From CAZKUN01 sp964555935 (GTDB taxonomy: Bacteria > Armatimonadota > Zipacnadia > Zipacnadales > VGFC01): a stretch of 54,749 bases of DNA. The notes beneath the pieces were generated by a model. It did not search any database. It saw nothing but the letters and a program-made list of their open reading frames with translations, and was not told the origin of the DNA. Where the stretch lies: positions 1-54,749 of the forward strand of contig CAZKUN010000027.1 in NCBI GenBank assembly GCA_964555935.1, read 5' to 3'. Every line of letters starts with the position of its first letter. The first letter of the stretch is position 1. Position numbers and translations under genes: made by a program. Below, piece after piece: positions 35,483 to 43,684 of this stretch.

Positions 35483-35512
35483 GTGGCGCAGGCATACCTG
35501 CCTGCGGCCGTC
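35483..35512. repeat. Short palindromic repeat, family R2 copy 1
   Basis: GTGGCGCAGGCATACCTGCC followed by TGCGGCCGTC. It is 27/30 identical to the copy at 51851-51880. The hairpin is GCAGGCA/TGCCTGC. It lies between the antiporter gene and the esterase-fold gene and provides an apparent upstream GTG start that I do not use. Confidence 0.8.
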
Positions 35513-35545
35513 AAGTCGCACGCACGTGTCCCGGAGAGCACGCCA

Positions 35546-36586
35546 ATGTACGACGACGCCATCATCAACTCATACTCGCCCGACGACTGGCTCCTTGGCG
35601 AGTTGGCGCGGAAGCGGCCCGAGTACTTCCTCGCCGAGTGGCTTCTCAAAGGCGGCGACCTGGACTCGTGGCGCGAGAAGCTCACCTCCGGCCTCCGCGC
35701 GGCGCTTGCGCTGGACAGCGTTGAGCCCGTCGAGCGTGACGTGAAGCTCCTCGATCGCTACGAGGATGATGGCATCACCTTCGACCGCCTCCTCATCACC
35801 ACTGAGACGGGCGTCTCCGTGCCGGCGCTGATGCTCCTCCCTCACACGTGGGACTTGCCGCTGCCTGGTGTCGTCGTTTGCCCAGATAGGGGAGAGTCGA
35901 AGTTCGCGACCGTGCTGCCACGCTGGACGATGCCGGGCGATCCGGATCGCTCGCTCGTGCGGCGGTTGGTGGACGATCACAACATCGTCTTAGTCATCGA
36001 TCCAATCGGCGGGGGCGAGCGCGCGGCGAATGAACTCGGTCAAGCCGCCGTCGGCGCCTGGATGGGACGGCCGTTGCTCGGCCGCGCTGTCCATGAGGCT
36101 ATCTGCGGCATCGACGTGCTTGAGCCAATGCAGCAAGTCGCGACCGACCGTCTCGCGGTCGTCGGATTCGGCACGGGCGGCGCGGCGGCGCTTCATGCCC
36201 TCGCCCTCGACAAGCGATTCCGCGTCGGCGCCGTGTCGGGGCAGCTAGGCAGTCACGCCGACCGCGTGCGCCATCTCATTAAGCATCGCTGGCAGGGGAT
36301 CGAGGACCAACTCCTTACGATGTGCCCTGGGGTGTTTGGGCTTGCTGAGCTATCCGACGTCGCCTCGCTCTGCGCGCCCCAGCCGCTTATGATGATCCAC
36401 GCCGAGGGCGATCCCGGATGCCCGGTCGATTCCGCTCGTGAGTGCGCTCAGGAGATTCGCGACGGCTTTGCCAAGTCCGGTGCCAAGGGGCTCTTCAACG
36501 CCAACTTCCTCCCCGAGTTCTCCTCGCGCGCCGCCGAGGACATCCGCGAGTTCCTCAAGCTCCACCTCACCGGTCAGTATTTGTAG
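35546..36586 (+). CDS. Alpha/beta-hydrolase-fold protein without the usual nucleophile Ser
   Basis: 346 residues from the ATG at 35546, which has GGAG nine bases upstream; the longer frame from 35483 starts inside a palindromic repeat. The fold resembles dienelactone hydrolase or acetyl xylan esterase: LPGVVVCPDRGESK, VLVIDPIGGGERAA and MMIHAEGDPGCPV (acid-bearing loop). At the nucleophile elbow (GxSxG) the sequence is G207-F-G-T-G-G, so the Ser is replaced by Gly. Unless Thr210 serves instead, the enzyme cannot work as a normal esterase. No signal peptide is seen. The TAG stop lies in a palindromic repeat (36583-36605). Confidence 0.78.
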   Translation: MYDDAIINSYSPDDWLLGELARKRPEYFLAEWLLKGGDLDSWREKLTSGLRAALALDSVEPVERDVKLLDRYEDDGITFDRLLITTETGVSVPALMLLPHTWDLPLPGVVVCPDRGESKFATVLPRWTMPGDPDRSLVRRLVDDHNIVLVIDPIGGGERAANELGQAAVGAWMGRPLLGRAVHEAICGIDVLEPMQQVATDRLAVVGFGTGGAAALHALALDKRFRVGAVSGQLGSHADRVRHLIKHRWQGIEDQLLTMCPGVFGLAELSDVASLCAPQPLMMIHAEGDPGCPVDSARECAQEIRDGFAKSGAKGLFNANFLPEFSSRAAEDIREFLKLHLTGQYL

Positions 36587-36605
36587 GCGCGCGATTCATC
36601 GCGCC
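36583..36605. repeat. Short palindromic repeat, family R3 copy 2
   Basis: GTAG then stem GGCGCG (36586-36591), loop CGATTCAT and CGCGCC (36600-36605). Same build as copy 1 (9689-9711), and again the TAG of the repeat is the stop codon of the gene before it. Confidence 0.75.
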
Positions 36606-36620
36606 CTGCTGTCGCCGTTC

Positions 36621-36649
36621 TTGCCCCTTCCGGGCACCCACGCTATACT
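36621..36649 (+). promoter_or_regulatory. Predicted promoter of the ABC exporter operon
   Basis: -35 TTGCCC (36621-36626), 17-base spacer, -10 TATACT (36644-36649). It lies 75 bases before the permease start at 36725, with a palindromic repeat in the leader. Confidence 0.55.
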
Positions 36650-36673
36650 CTCCCCGTTGTATGTGAGTACCTG

Positions 36674-36703
36674 CCGCGTAGCGACGGGCTTCCAGCCCGT
36701 CGA
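36674..36703. repeat. Short palindromic repeat, family R1 copy 1
   Basis: CCGCGTAG, then CGACGGGCT-TCC-AGCCCGTCG, then A. All 30 bases are identical to 50398-50427. It sits in the probable 5' leader of the ABC exporter operon. Confidence 0.85.
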
Positions 36704-36724
36704 AATGCCGTCCCCGCATTCCCT

Positions 36725-37546
36725 ATGCTCAAACTACTTTCCACAACCTACCAAGCCCGCGAATTGCTCTGGGCCTTCATCGAGCGCGAGATCAAGACGC
36801 GCTACCGGCGCTCGTTTCTGGGCCTGCTCTGGTCGTTGATCACGCCCCTCTATCAGGTCGCTCTGATGACCGTCGTCGTCAAGATGATTTGGCACAAGCC
36901 CGACGATGACTACTCGGTGAAGGTGCTCTGCGGGCTCGTTGTCTGGACGTTCTTCTCGTCGGGGATCACGACTTCGTGCGCGTCGTTCCTGCGCTCGCGT
37001 GATCTCGTAAAGCGCGTCCCGCTGCCTCGGCAGATTATTCCATGGTCGGTCGTGGGGAGTTGCTTCTTCCACCTGGCCATGTCGATCGTCGTGCTGATGG
37101 TACTGCTCGTCATCATCCCCATCGTCATCCGCACTCCCGGCCAATCGTTTCGGCCTCAGTGGCTGAGTTGGGAGACGCTCTTCCTGCCGGTGCTGGTGGG
37201 GCTGGAGTTGATGATGGTGATGGGGATCGCGCTGATTCTCTCGCTGCTCCACACCATGTACCACGACGTTGAGTACATCGTCACGAACCTGGTCGGGGCC
37301 TTCTACTTCCTCACGCCAATCATCTGGAACATCGATCCCGTCTGGGTCGAGAGCGAGACCGTGCGCGCGCTGATCTGGTACAACCCGATGGCGACCTACT
37401 GTGAGGGCGTGCGCGGCATCATCATGCGCCACGAACTCCCGCCGCTCGGGCCGATGCTCACGACGGGCGCCTTCTCGATTCTCTGTTTCATTGTCGGCCT
37501 CTGGTTCTTCCGCCGCCGCGAGTGGCAGCTGCCGGAGGTGGTCTAG
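36725..37546 (+). CDS. ABC-2 type exporter permease for polysaccharide/O-antigen
   Basis: 273 residues with six membrane helices. The N-terminus ELLWAFIEREIKTRYRRSFL and GLLWSLITPLYQVALM is the typical opening of Wzm/KpsM/TagG permeases. The C-terminus AFSILCFIVGLWFFRRREW closes with the conserved helix and basic tail. Together with the next gene it should form an inner-membrane exporter for a lipid-linked or capsular polysaccharide. The stop overlaps the ATPase start by one base. No glycosyltransferases lie beside it, so the polymer is made by genes elsewhere. Confidence 0.92.
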   Translation: MLKLLSTTYQARELLWAFIEREIKTRYRRSFLGLLWSLITPLYQVALMTVVVKMIWHKPDDDYSVKVLCGLVVWTFFSSGITTSCASFLRSRDLVKRVPLPRQIIPWSVVGSCFFHLAMSIVVLMVLLVIIPIVIRTPGQSFRPQWLSWETLFLPVLVGLELMMVMGIALILSLLHTMYHDVEYIVTNLVGAFYFLTPIIWNIDPVWVESETVRALIWYNPMATYCEGVRGIIMRHELPPLGPMLTTGAFSILCFIVGLWFFRRREWQLPEVV

Positions 37547-38307
37547 TGAGCGCGCCAGAGCCCGCCATCGACGTTCGCAATGTCTCCAAGACTTACTGCG
37601 GCCTCCGCCACGCCAGCCGCTCGCTGAAGACAACCGTGCTCGGAAGGCTGAAAGGTCAGCGGCTGGTCTGTGATGAGCCCGCGCTCCGCGGAGTGTCGAT
37701 GACGGTCATGCCCGGGGAAGCGGTCGGCATCATCGGGCCCAACGGCTCCGGCAAGACCACGCTGCTGGGCATCATGTCCGACGTCCTCGTCCCGACTGAA
37801 GGCGAGGTCATAACCCGCGGACGCATCTGCGTGCTGCTTGAGGCGGCGGTGGGGTTCCACCCCGATCTGACCGGCGTCGAGAATACGGTTCTGCAGGGCA
37901 TGATCCTTGGCATGAAGCGCCACGATGTCGTCGCGCGGATCGAGGAGATCATCGCCTTTGCCGACGCTTCCGGCTACATCGACCACCCTGTCCGCACTTA
38001 CTCGCTGGGGCAGCGCGCCCGGCTGGGGTTCTCCGTCGCCGCTCACTTGGAGCCCGACGTGTTGCTCGTAGACGAGGTCCTCGCCGTCGCGGATGAGGAG
38101 TTCCACCGCGTCTGCTACGACAAGATCCGCGAACTTCGAGAGACCGGTTGCGCGGTGGTGTTCGTGACTCACGTGATGCAGCAGGTCCGCGAGGTCTGCG
38201 ACCGCGTTCTCCTTCTGGATGATGGCCTGATCGCCAAGGAGGGCCCTACCGACGAGGTCATCGAGTATTACGAGCAGCTTACCACCGACCACCTCTCCGA
38301 AAAGTAG
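37546..38307 (+). CDS. ABC exporter ATP-binding protein (Wzt/KpsT/TagH type)
   Basis: 253 residues from the GTG at 37546. Walker A is GPNGSGKTT (residues 64-72), the signature is YSLGQRARLGF (near 152) and Walker B is VLLVDEVLAVAD (near 173). The long insertion before Walker A (SLKTTVLGRLKGQRLVCDE) is a hallmark of the Wzt/TagH branch. The protein lacks the C-terminal carbohydrate-binding domain of Wzt, so export is probably not controlled by a chain-end cap. It partners the permease immediately upstream. Confidence 0.93.
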   Translation: MSAPEPAIDVRNVSKTYCGLRHASRSLKTTVLGRLKGQRLVCDEPALRGVSMTVMPGEAVGIIGPNGSGKTTLLGIMSDVLVPTEGEVITRGRICVLLEAAVGFHPDLTGVENTVLQGMILGMKRHDVVARIEEIIAFADASGYIDHPVRTYSLGQRARLGFSVAAHLEPDVLLVDEVLAVADEEFHRVCYDKIRELRETGCAVVFVTHVMQQVREVCDRVLLLDDGLIAKEGPTDEVIEYYEQLTTDHLSEK

Positions 38308-38363
38308 GGTCCCACGCTCCCCCTGGCGAACCTGCACGCAGCCCACGATTGAGGTGACCGTCC

Positions 38364-39902
38364 GTGAAACGCCGATCGTTTCTCGCCAGCGTCTCTGCAG
38401 CATCGCTGATCCCCTCCGCCATATCCGCCGCCACGAGTCGGCGTCGCGCTGCGGCCGACCCGTCGGACACGCTCCTGATGGTCGATGATCGGCCGATGCT
38501 CTATCGCCCGGGGACGAGGCGTGTCCTTCGCCCGCTTGATCGCCATCCCGGCAATCCTGTGCTCCCCGACCGCGAGTTCCCGTGGGAGGTGGCGATTGCC
38601 TGGAACAGCATCCATCGCGATCCCAACACGGGGCTGTATCAGCTCTGGTACCAGGCCTTCTCCGGCAGCCAGGCTCAGGAGCGAACGCACGGCTGCGTGG
38701 TCTGTTACGCCGAGAGCGATGACGGAATCTCGTGGCGCAAACCGAACTTGGGCCTGTTCAGCTACAACGGAATTGACGAGACGAACATCGTCCTCATCGG
38801 CAACGGCGGACACTCGACGCGCTACGGAGCATCGGTCGTGGTCGATCCGCGCGATCCAGATCCATCCCGCCGGTACAAGATGGCTCACTTCGATTTCTCC
38901 ATTGACCGGGGCGTCGAGCGGCCGGGCCTCTGCGTTGCGTTCTCTCCCGACGGGATCCACTGGACGAAGCACCCCAGAGCGCCCTTGCTGCCCGCCGCCT
39001 ACGGGACCCGTGGCAGTGAAGTCCCCTACGCCGATGAGCCGGGCAACGAGTGGCTCATCCCGCTGTCGATCTCAGACGCGACCGATGCCCTCTACGACCC
39101 CGTGCGGAAGGTGTTCGCCATCTACGGGAAGATGTGGGTCGACGGCCCGGATGGGACGATGTTTGGCAAGCACGCGATGCATCGCACCGAAAGCCGGGAC
39201 TTCATCCACTGGTCGCGCCCGGAGCTGCTACTCGCGCCTGATGAGTTCGATCCGGAGTACGTGGAGTTCCACACCTCGCCCGTTTTCCACTACAACGACG
39301 GCTACTTCGCCCTGCTGCAGATTCTCAACCGCGCCGAGCGCGGCGGGATCATGGACATCGAACTCGCCCTCAGCGAGGACGGGATCCGCTGGCAGCGACC
39401 GTTCCGCAGCCCGTTCTTCCTGCCCAGGAATCCCGAGGGCGGATTCGATGGCGGCAGCATCTTCAACAACCCGAACCCGATTCCTCATGGCGACGAAGTG
39501 CGGTTCTACTACGGGGGGTACTCCGAGGGAGCAACGGGCGCCAACGACTACGAGCTCGTCACCGGGATCGGTCTGGCGACGATGCCCCGCGATCGGATGG
39601 CGAGCGTCCGTCCCATCGGCGAAGTCGGGCAGATCACCCTCCGCCCGCGCGCCTTCAAGCGCAACCAAGCCCTCACCATCAACGCCGATGCGTCCTCAGG
39701 CAGCATCGCAGTCGAGGTGCTCGACGCCTCGGGTCGGCGTGTCCGTGGCTTCGCGCGGGAAGACGCGACTCCCATCACGGGCGACTCCCTCGCCCACGAT
39801 GTCGCCTGGGGGGGCAAGCGCATCTCCGATCTCCCGCCGGGCGACTGTCACCTCCGCCTGCATCTGCGCAATGCCGACGTGTTCGCGCTAACCTTCGACT
39901 GA
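38364..39902 (+). CDS. Tat-exported five-bladed-propeller glycosidase-like protein
   Basis: 512 residues from the GTG at 38364 with GAGGTG upstream. The N-terminus MKRRSFLASVSAASLIPSA is a twin-arginine signal (RRSFLA). The body matches GH32/43-like propellers: GNPVLPDREFPWE, NSIHRDPNTGLYQLWYQAF, CYAESDDGISW, VAFSPDGIHWTKH and LALSEDGIRWQRP. The final 90 residues (NQALTINADASSGSIAVEVL) match the C-terminal beta-sandwich of the minus-strand gene at 4100-5581, so they are paralogues exported by different routes. Its 3' end overlaps the convergent TIM-barrel gene by 15 bases. Extracellular glycan processing is inferred. Confidence 0.75.
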   Translation: MKRRSFLASVSAASLIPSAISAATSRRRAAADPSDTLLMVDDRPMLYRPGTRRVLRPLDRHPGNPVLPDREFPWEVAIAWNSIHRDPNTGLYQLWYQAFSGSQAQERTHGCVVCYAESDDGISWRKPNLGLFSYNGIDETNIVLIGNGGHSTRYGASVVVDPRDPDPSRRYKMAHFDFSIDRGVERPGLCVAFSPDGIHWTKHPRAPLLPAAYGTRGSEVPYADEPGNEWLIPLSISDATDALYDPVRKVFAIYGKMWVDGPDGTMFGKHAMHRTESRDFIHWSRPELLLAPDEFDPEYVEFHTSPVFHYNDGYFALLQILNRAERGGIMDIELALSEDGIRWQRPFRSPFFLPRNPEGGFDGGSIFNNPNPIPHGDEVRFYYGGYSEGATGANDYELVTGIGLATMPRDRMASVRPIGEVGQITLRPRAFKRNQALTINADASSGSIAVEVLDASGRRVRGFAREDATPITGDSLAHDVAWGGKRISDLPPGDCHLRLHLRNADVFALTFD

Positions 39903-41306
39903 CGTCACGCGGAGCGCCACGTCATCCGCGAACGCCGGCGACTCCACAGCCAGCGCCCCGCCTCCATGCCTGACTGTCTCCTCCGTCGCCTCGCCGGTCA
40001 GCACGTCAACCCACTCCACGCGGTACTCGCCTTTGGGGATGTTGATCGTGGTGCTCAATGCCTCCGCCGCGTGGCCCGGCTCCGACCGGCAGAGGTAGAT
40101 GCCATACTGCCGTCCGGCCTCCGCCAGCGCCTGCCCAAGCACTCCCTCGGGAAGCTCGCCAAGGGCCGATGCATCCGGCGCCATATCAATGAACCCAAGC
40201 TCCCCCATGAACCCAGTCAGCACGCGCAACTGCCGCCGGAACTCCACACCTCCGCTCCCAGGCTGCGTGTCCGGATACTCAAACGTCCCGTCCTCATGCC
40301 CCACGGTGAACGAGTAATCCAGGTTGTTGTACAGCGCCCCGCCCGCCATGATGAACGCCCAGGCCTCCATCCGGTAGTGCCGCTCCGCCGTGCCCCTGAA
40401 GCCGGTCTCGTTGTCTCCGATGGCCAGACCCAGCCCGTAGTTCATCTCCACCGTGTCGGGCGGAAACGCATAGTGGAAGTTCAGGATCGAGACGTTCGGA
40501 TGCGCGGTATCGACCTTCTTGCGGCCATTCTCGATGTTGAGCGAGATCAGGTGCGGCGACGCGGCGTCCTTCTCCGCGTCGACGATCACGTCCACGATTG
40601 CGTGCTGCCAGTCGTCTGGCACGTCCCGTTGATACGGCTCGTTCATGATCTCATAGTACAGGTTGTCGAATTCGCTCAGCTCCGCGACCACCTTGCGCGT
40701 CATCGCCTCCTGCACCGCAAGCATCCCGTCGTGCCTGTCCAGCGTGTAGACGTCGGTCATACTCGGGTCGCCGATGTCGTTCACGTTGTTCGCCGCGTTC
40801 ATCGGGCTCAGGTCCCACATCTTCTCGTTGTAGAACGGGCAGAACAAGCAGACCTCAACCACAATGCCTTGCGCCGACGCGTGCGCGATGAACCCCTTGA
40901 GCCGCTCGAAGTACGCCGGGCTCCACTTCGTTAGGTCGAACTTGTTGCCACCGTTCGCGTAGCCCGGCTCCTGGCTGCGCGCGAACGGGCTCTGGAAACT
41001 CCCCGTCGCCGGCGCCAGCGTGTTGCGCTCGATGTTGAACGCCCCAACAGGCTCGCAGTACGCGCCGACGAACATCCGCGTGTGGTTCATGCCATCCTGC
41101 GCCAGCGTGTCGAGGTACTTTGCGTAATCGAAGTCCCCGTTGAGCACCGCGCCATAGTGCTCCGCCGACGTGATGAGCAGCGTCGGCTCACCGCGAAACA
41201 GGAAGTAATGCGGATTCTTCGGATGCAGAGCGAACGGTTCGGCTGTGGCCTTCGCCGCCATCGTCATGAGTACCACTCCAATCACCAGATATGCGCGCGC
41301 TGTCAT
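39888..41306 (-). CDS. Secreted TIM-barrel glycoside hydrolase-like protein (cellulase/DUF4038-like)
   Basis: 472 residues from the ATG at 41306, which opens a signal peptide (MTARAYLVIGVVLMTMAAKA) and overlaps the upstream stop (ATGA). The barrel shows PHYFLFRGEPTLLITSAEHY, KYLDTLAQDGMNHTRMF and NLYYEIMNEPYQ; the last holds the NEP motif whose Glu is the usual acid/base of clan GH-A. The second Glu is probably in IGDNETGF. A C-terminal beta-sandwich (LSTTINIPKGEYRVEWVDVL) follows. It likely cleaves beta-linked plant or algal polymers outside the cytoplasm. It ends a six-gene minus-strand run that includes sugar permeases. Confidence 0.8.
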   Translation of the reverse strand: MTARAYLVIGVVLMTMAAKATAEPFALHPKNPHYFLFRGEPTLLITSAEHYGAVLNGDFDYAKYLDTLAQDGMNHTRMFVGAYCEPVGAFNIERNTLAPATGSFQSPFARSQEPGYANGGNKFDLTKWSPAYFERLKGFIAHASAQGIVVEVCLFCPFYNEKMWDLSPMNAANNVNDIGDPSMTDVYTLDRHDGMLAVQEAMTRKVVAELSEFDNLYYEIMNEPYQRDVPDDWQHAIVDVIVDAEKDAASPHLISLNIENGRKKVDTAHPNVSILNFHYAFPPDTVEMNYGLGLAIGDNETGFRGTAERHYRMEAWAFIMAGGALYNNLDYSFTVGHEDGTFEYPDTQPGSGGVEFRRQLRVLTGFMGELGFIDMAPDASALGELPEGVLGQALAEAGRQYGIYLCRSEPGHAAEALSTTINIPKGEYRVEWVDVLTGEATEETVRHGGGALAVESPAFADDVALRVTSVEG

Positions 41307-42973
41307 CGTCCTGCCTCGGTGACCGGCCGGCTCCCGTCGAACGTGAACGAGCCGGCAGCGGTCTCTATCGTGATCACTGCACTGCCGTATTCCGACCTCA
41401 TCCACCCAGAGTCATGAAGCATCGCCGGCGGATGAGGTCTCGCTTTGCCGCTGATCTTGATGCTCATATCCCTCGTGTCGACCGCCACCGCGTCCCCGTT
41501 CGTCAGCCTTCCACGCACTTCATGCCCCTCCATCACCGGCATGGGCAGTGCCTCAACGAAAGCGGCCTCGCTCTCGTACTGATCCAGGTCCGACACCTGC
41601 AGCACGTGGTAGCCGTTCGGCAGCGCGTAGCGAGCGCACAGCCCCTTGCCAACGCGGTACAGGTCCCAGTCGCCCACGCGTCGCGCGGTGATGCCCCCAT
41701 CCTCAAACAGCGTCCCCTGGCCGAGCATCCAATTCTCGTGCTGGACGACCTGGCCGCGCGCCTCGTGGCGCCGCTTGTTCGGCGTCACGCCTGCCGCGAT
41801 CACCTCAACGCGCAGGTTCCGCGATGGGTCCGCGCCGAACATCACGCACGAGTGCCGCACCTGATGGCTCCATCCGTTCGAGTGCATCGACCCCATCGAG
41901 ATGTGGGGCGTGTTGTAGTAGTAGATCGCCCCCGGCTGCCACTTCTGCGTGGCCCAGTTCTCGTCGCGTGGCCATCCCAGGTACCGCTGGCCCGTGTATG
42001 TCCACGGCCCATGCGCGCTCGCCTCTGATGCCAGCGCGAGAACCGCCGGATGCGGAGTGAGGTCCGTGCAGGCGTAGAGCATCCCCTCATCCTGCTTCAG
42101 TCGCGGCTCATTGCCGCTGGCATAGTGCTCGCCCGCCGGCTCCAAGCCCTCGACGCGCGCCGTCTCGTAGTCAAACCGCGCTTCGCCCAGCCCCGGCGCC
42201 AGCCACACGGTCGGCAGGAAGCCATCGTACCGGTTGTCCTCGAGATACGCGATCTTCCGCGCCGTCAGCGAGTCATGCCCATCCGCCGTCCGACAGCGCA
42301 ACGCCGGGCCGCCGAGGTACCCGTCCACGCCCATCACCAGCCGCTCGGCCAGCATCACGTTCAGGAGGTCCTCCGCCTTCGCCCTCAAGCCTTCCACGGG
42401 CGCGTGCTGCGCCAGCACGATCAGGGGGTTCGAGTAGTGGTACTGGTAGCACGGCGAGTTCCACTCCACCCAACCCCGCTCAAACCGCAGCGTGAGATGC
42501 TTGTCGACCGCCCGCACCTGTTCGCTCAGATCCTCCCTGTCGAAGGCCTTGGCGAACAGGACAATCGTCAGGTGCATCAGATCATGGTTCTCGGTGTGGA
42601 TCGGCGGCCATCGCGACATCGTGCTCAGGTCAGTGCGCGGCCACGCCGTCAGGATCCCAATCAGATGGGCCTTGGCCGCGTCCGACAGCAGAGGGGAGTG
42701 CTGAAAGTCCAGCAGCGTATTGAGGAACCGGATGAAGTAGATATCGGGGTCGCCCGTAAGCTTCGCGGCCTCGAAGAACCGACTAGCCTCCGCCGCATCC
42801 GTCGTAGGTCGGATCTCCTGATCCGACGCCGTGCCTTCAGCCATCACCAGCCGCGCGTGATTCAGCGCCCAGAGCCGCCCATCCGTCGGCGCGAGTTCCG
42901 GCTCCATTCGCGCAAACCGCTCCGCAACCCACGCGACATACTCCGCCTTGCGCCGATCGATCTCCCGGGACAA
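41303..42973 (-). CDS. Alpha/alpha-toroid protein resembling heparinase/alginate lyases
   Basis: 556 residues. I do not recognise a named family. Helical repeats in residues 60-280 (ENHDLMHLTIVLFAKAF, WVEWNSPCYQYHYSNPL) and a beta-rich C-terminal half resemble polysaccharide lyases of the heparinase II/III type; the Asn/His in TENHD and Tyr in YQYHY could be catalytic. The start is the TTG at 42973, eight bases after AAGGTG; the next ATG is at 42907. No signal peptide is seen. Odd feature: residues 48-57 (TASDQEIRPT) are encoded by a 29-bp palindrome (42804-42832) shared with the APH-family gene. The stop overlaps the next start. Confidence 0.6.
   Translation of the reverse strand: MSREIDRRKAEYVAWVAERFARMEPELAPTDGRLWALNHARLVMAEGTASDQEIRPTTDAAEASRFFEAAKLTGDPDIYFIRFLNTLLDFQHSPLLSDAAKAHLIGILTAWPRTDLSTMSRWPPIHTENHDLMHLTIVLFAKAFDREDLSEQVRAVDKHLTLRFERGWVEWNSPCYQYHYSNPLIVLAQHAPVEGLRAKAEDLLNVMLAERLVMGVDGYLGGPALRCRTADGHDSLTARKIAYLEDNRYDGFLPTVWLAPGLGEARFDYETARVEGLEPAGEHYASGNEPRLKQDEGMLYACTDLTPHPAVLALASEASAHGPWTYTGQRYLGWPRDENWATQKWQPGAIYYYNTPHISMGSMHSNGWSHQVRHSCVMFGADPSRNLRVEVIAAGVTPNKRRHEARGQVVQHENWMLGQGTLFEDGGITARRVGDWDLYRVGKGLCARYALPNGYHVLQVSDLDQYESEAAFVEALPMPVMEGHEVRGRLTNGDAVAVDTRDMSIKISGKARPHPPAMLHDSGWMRSEYGSAVITIETAAGSFTFDGSRPVTEAGR
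42804..42832. repeat. Short palindromic repeat, family R5 copy 2 (inside a coding region)
   Basis: GTAGG, palindrome GTCGGATCTCCTGATCCGAC, then GCCGT. It is 27/29 identical to 7223-7251. It is translated in frame, but in a different reading frame from copy 1. Confidence 0.85.
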
Positions 42974-43010
42974 TCACATCACACCTTCAGTGAGGGTACA
43001 TAACGCCTGC

Positions 43011-43037
43011 GTGGCGTGAGCGTCTCGCTCATGTGCC
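43011..43037. repeat. Short palindromic repeat, family R7
   Basis: Stem TGAGCG (43017-43022), loop TCT, CGCTCA (43026-43031), flanked by GTGGCG and TGTGCC. The stop codon of the nucleotidyltransferase gene (43029-43031) lies in the stem. Single copy in the window. Confidence 0.55.
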
Positions 43038-43670
43038 GTCCGCTTCGAGCTTGCCCAGTTCAATGATGGCTTCCAGGTCCTCTGCGTCCGCTGGCGCGAA
43101 TTCTTGCACCTTGTCACGCACTTCGGCTAACGCCTCGTCGTCGGCGAGGCCCAGCATCCGCGATAGATCGGCCACGTCGATGGCGCGGCTTGAGCGCAGC
43201 TTCAGTAATACGATGTAGGGGAGCGGGAGCACCGGCAAGCCGTCGCCATCGCGATTGTCGCCGGCGGCTGCGATGGCGGACCCCACCCATGGCTCCGCGC
43301 AGACCAGGATGTCGACCTCGACTCCCTCCGGTGAACGCCAGATCGTGCCGCCGATGGTGAGGTCGCCCATCCGCTCCCACCCGGCTGCCGCGAGGCGCGC
43401 GCAAGCCTCTCTGTGGTCCGCCGGCGCCACGGCCACGTCGAGATCCAGTGTTGCGCGCTCCGGCATGTACAGCCGCGTTGCCACGCCGCCTACCACGGCC
43501 CACGCGAGATCACCCAGGACGTCCGACAGGTTGGGCCAGTGCATGTGGGGCTCCCTTTTCCAAAGCGCGCGCAGGTCGCTCCCCGACCCGGGGCGCTGTC
43601 GCCGGCGGCACAGGTCAATGATGAAGGCTCGCCGCTCCGCCACGGTTTGCATCGCCATATCGCCCGTCAT
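43029..43670 (-). CDS. Nucleotidyltransferase-fold protein (AbiEii-like), unknown role
   Basis: 213 residues from the ATG at 43670, six bases after GGAGG. The central motif WAVVGGVATRLY followed by RATLDLDVAV matches nucleotidyltransferases in which GG and T-x-D-x-D form the active site. EVDILV supplies the third acidic residue. Such proteins occur as stand-alone transferases or as toxins and antitoxins of the AbiE type; no partner gene is visible here. It sits between a sugar permease (14 bases upstream) and the lyase-like gene, which is an unexpected place. The antisense-like open frame to 44465 is not coding. Confidence 0.75.
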   Translation of the reverse strand: MTGDMAMQTVAERRAFIIDLCRRRQRPGSGSDLRALWKREPHMHWPNLSDVLGDLAWAVVGGVATRLYMPERATLDLDVAVAPADHREACARLAAAGWERMGDLTIGGTIWRSPEGVEVDILVCAEPWVGSAIAAAGDNRDGDGLPVLPLPYIVLLKLRSSRAIDVADLSRMLGLADDEALAEVRDKVQEFAPADAEDLEAIIELGKLEADGT

Positions 43671-43684
43671 GAATGACCTCCGTC

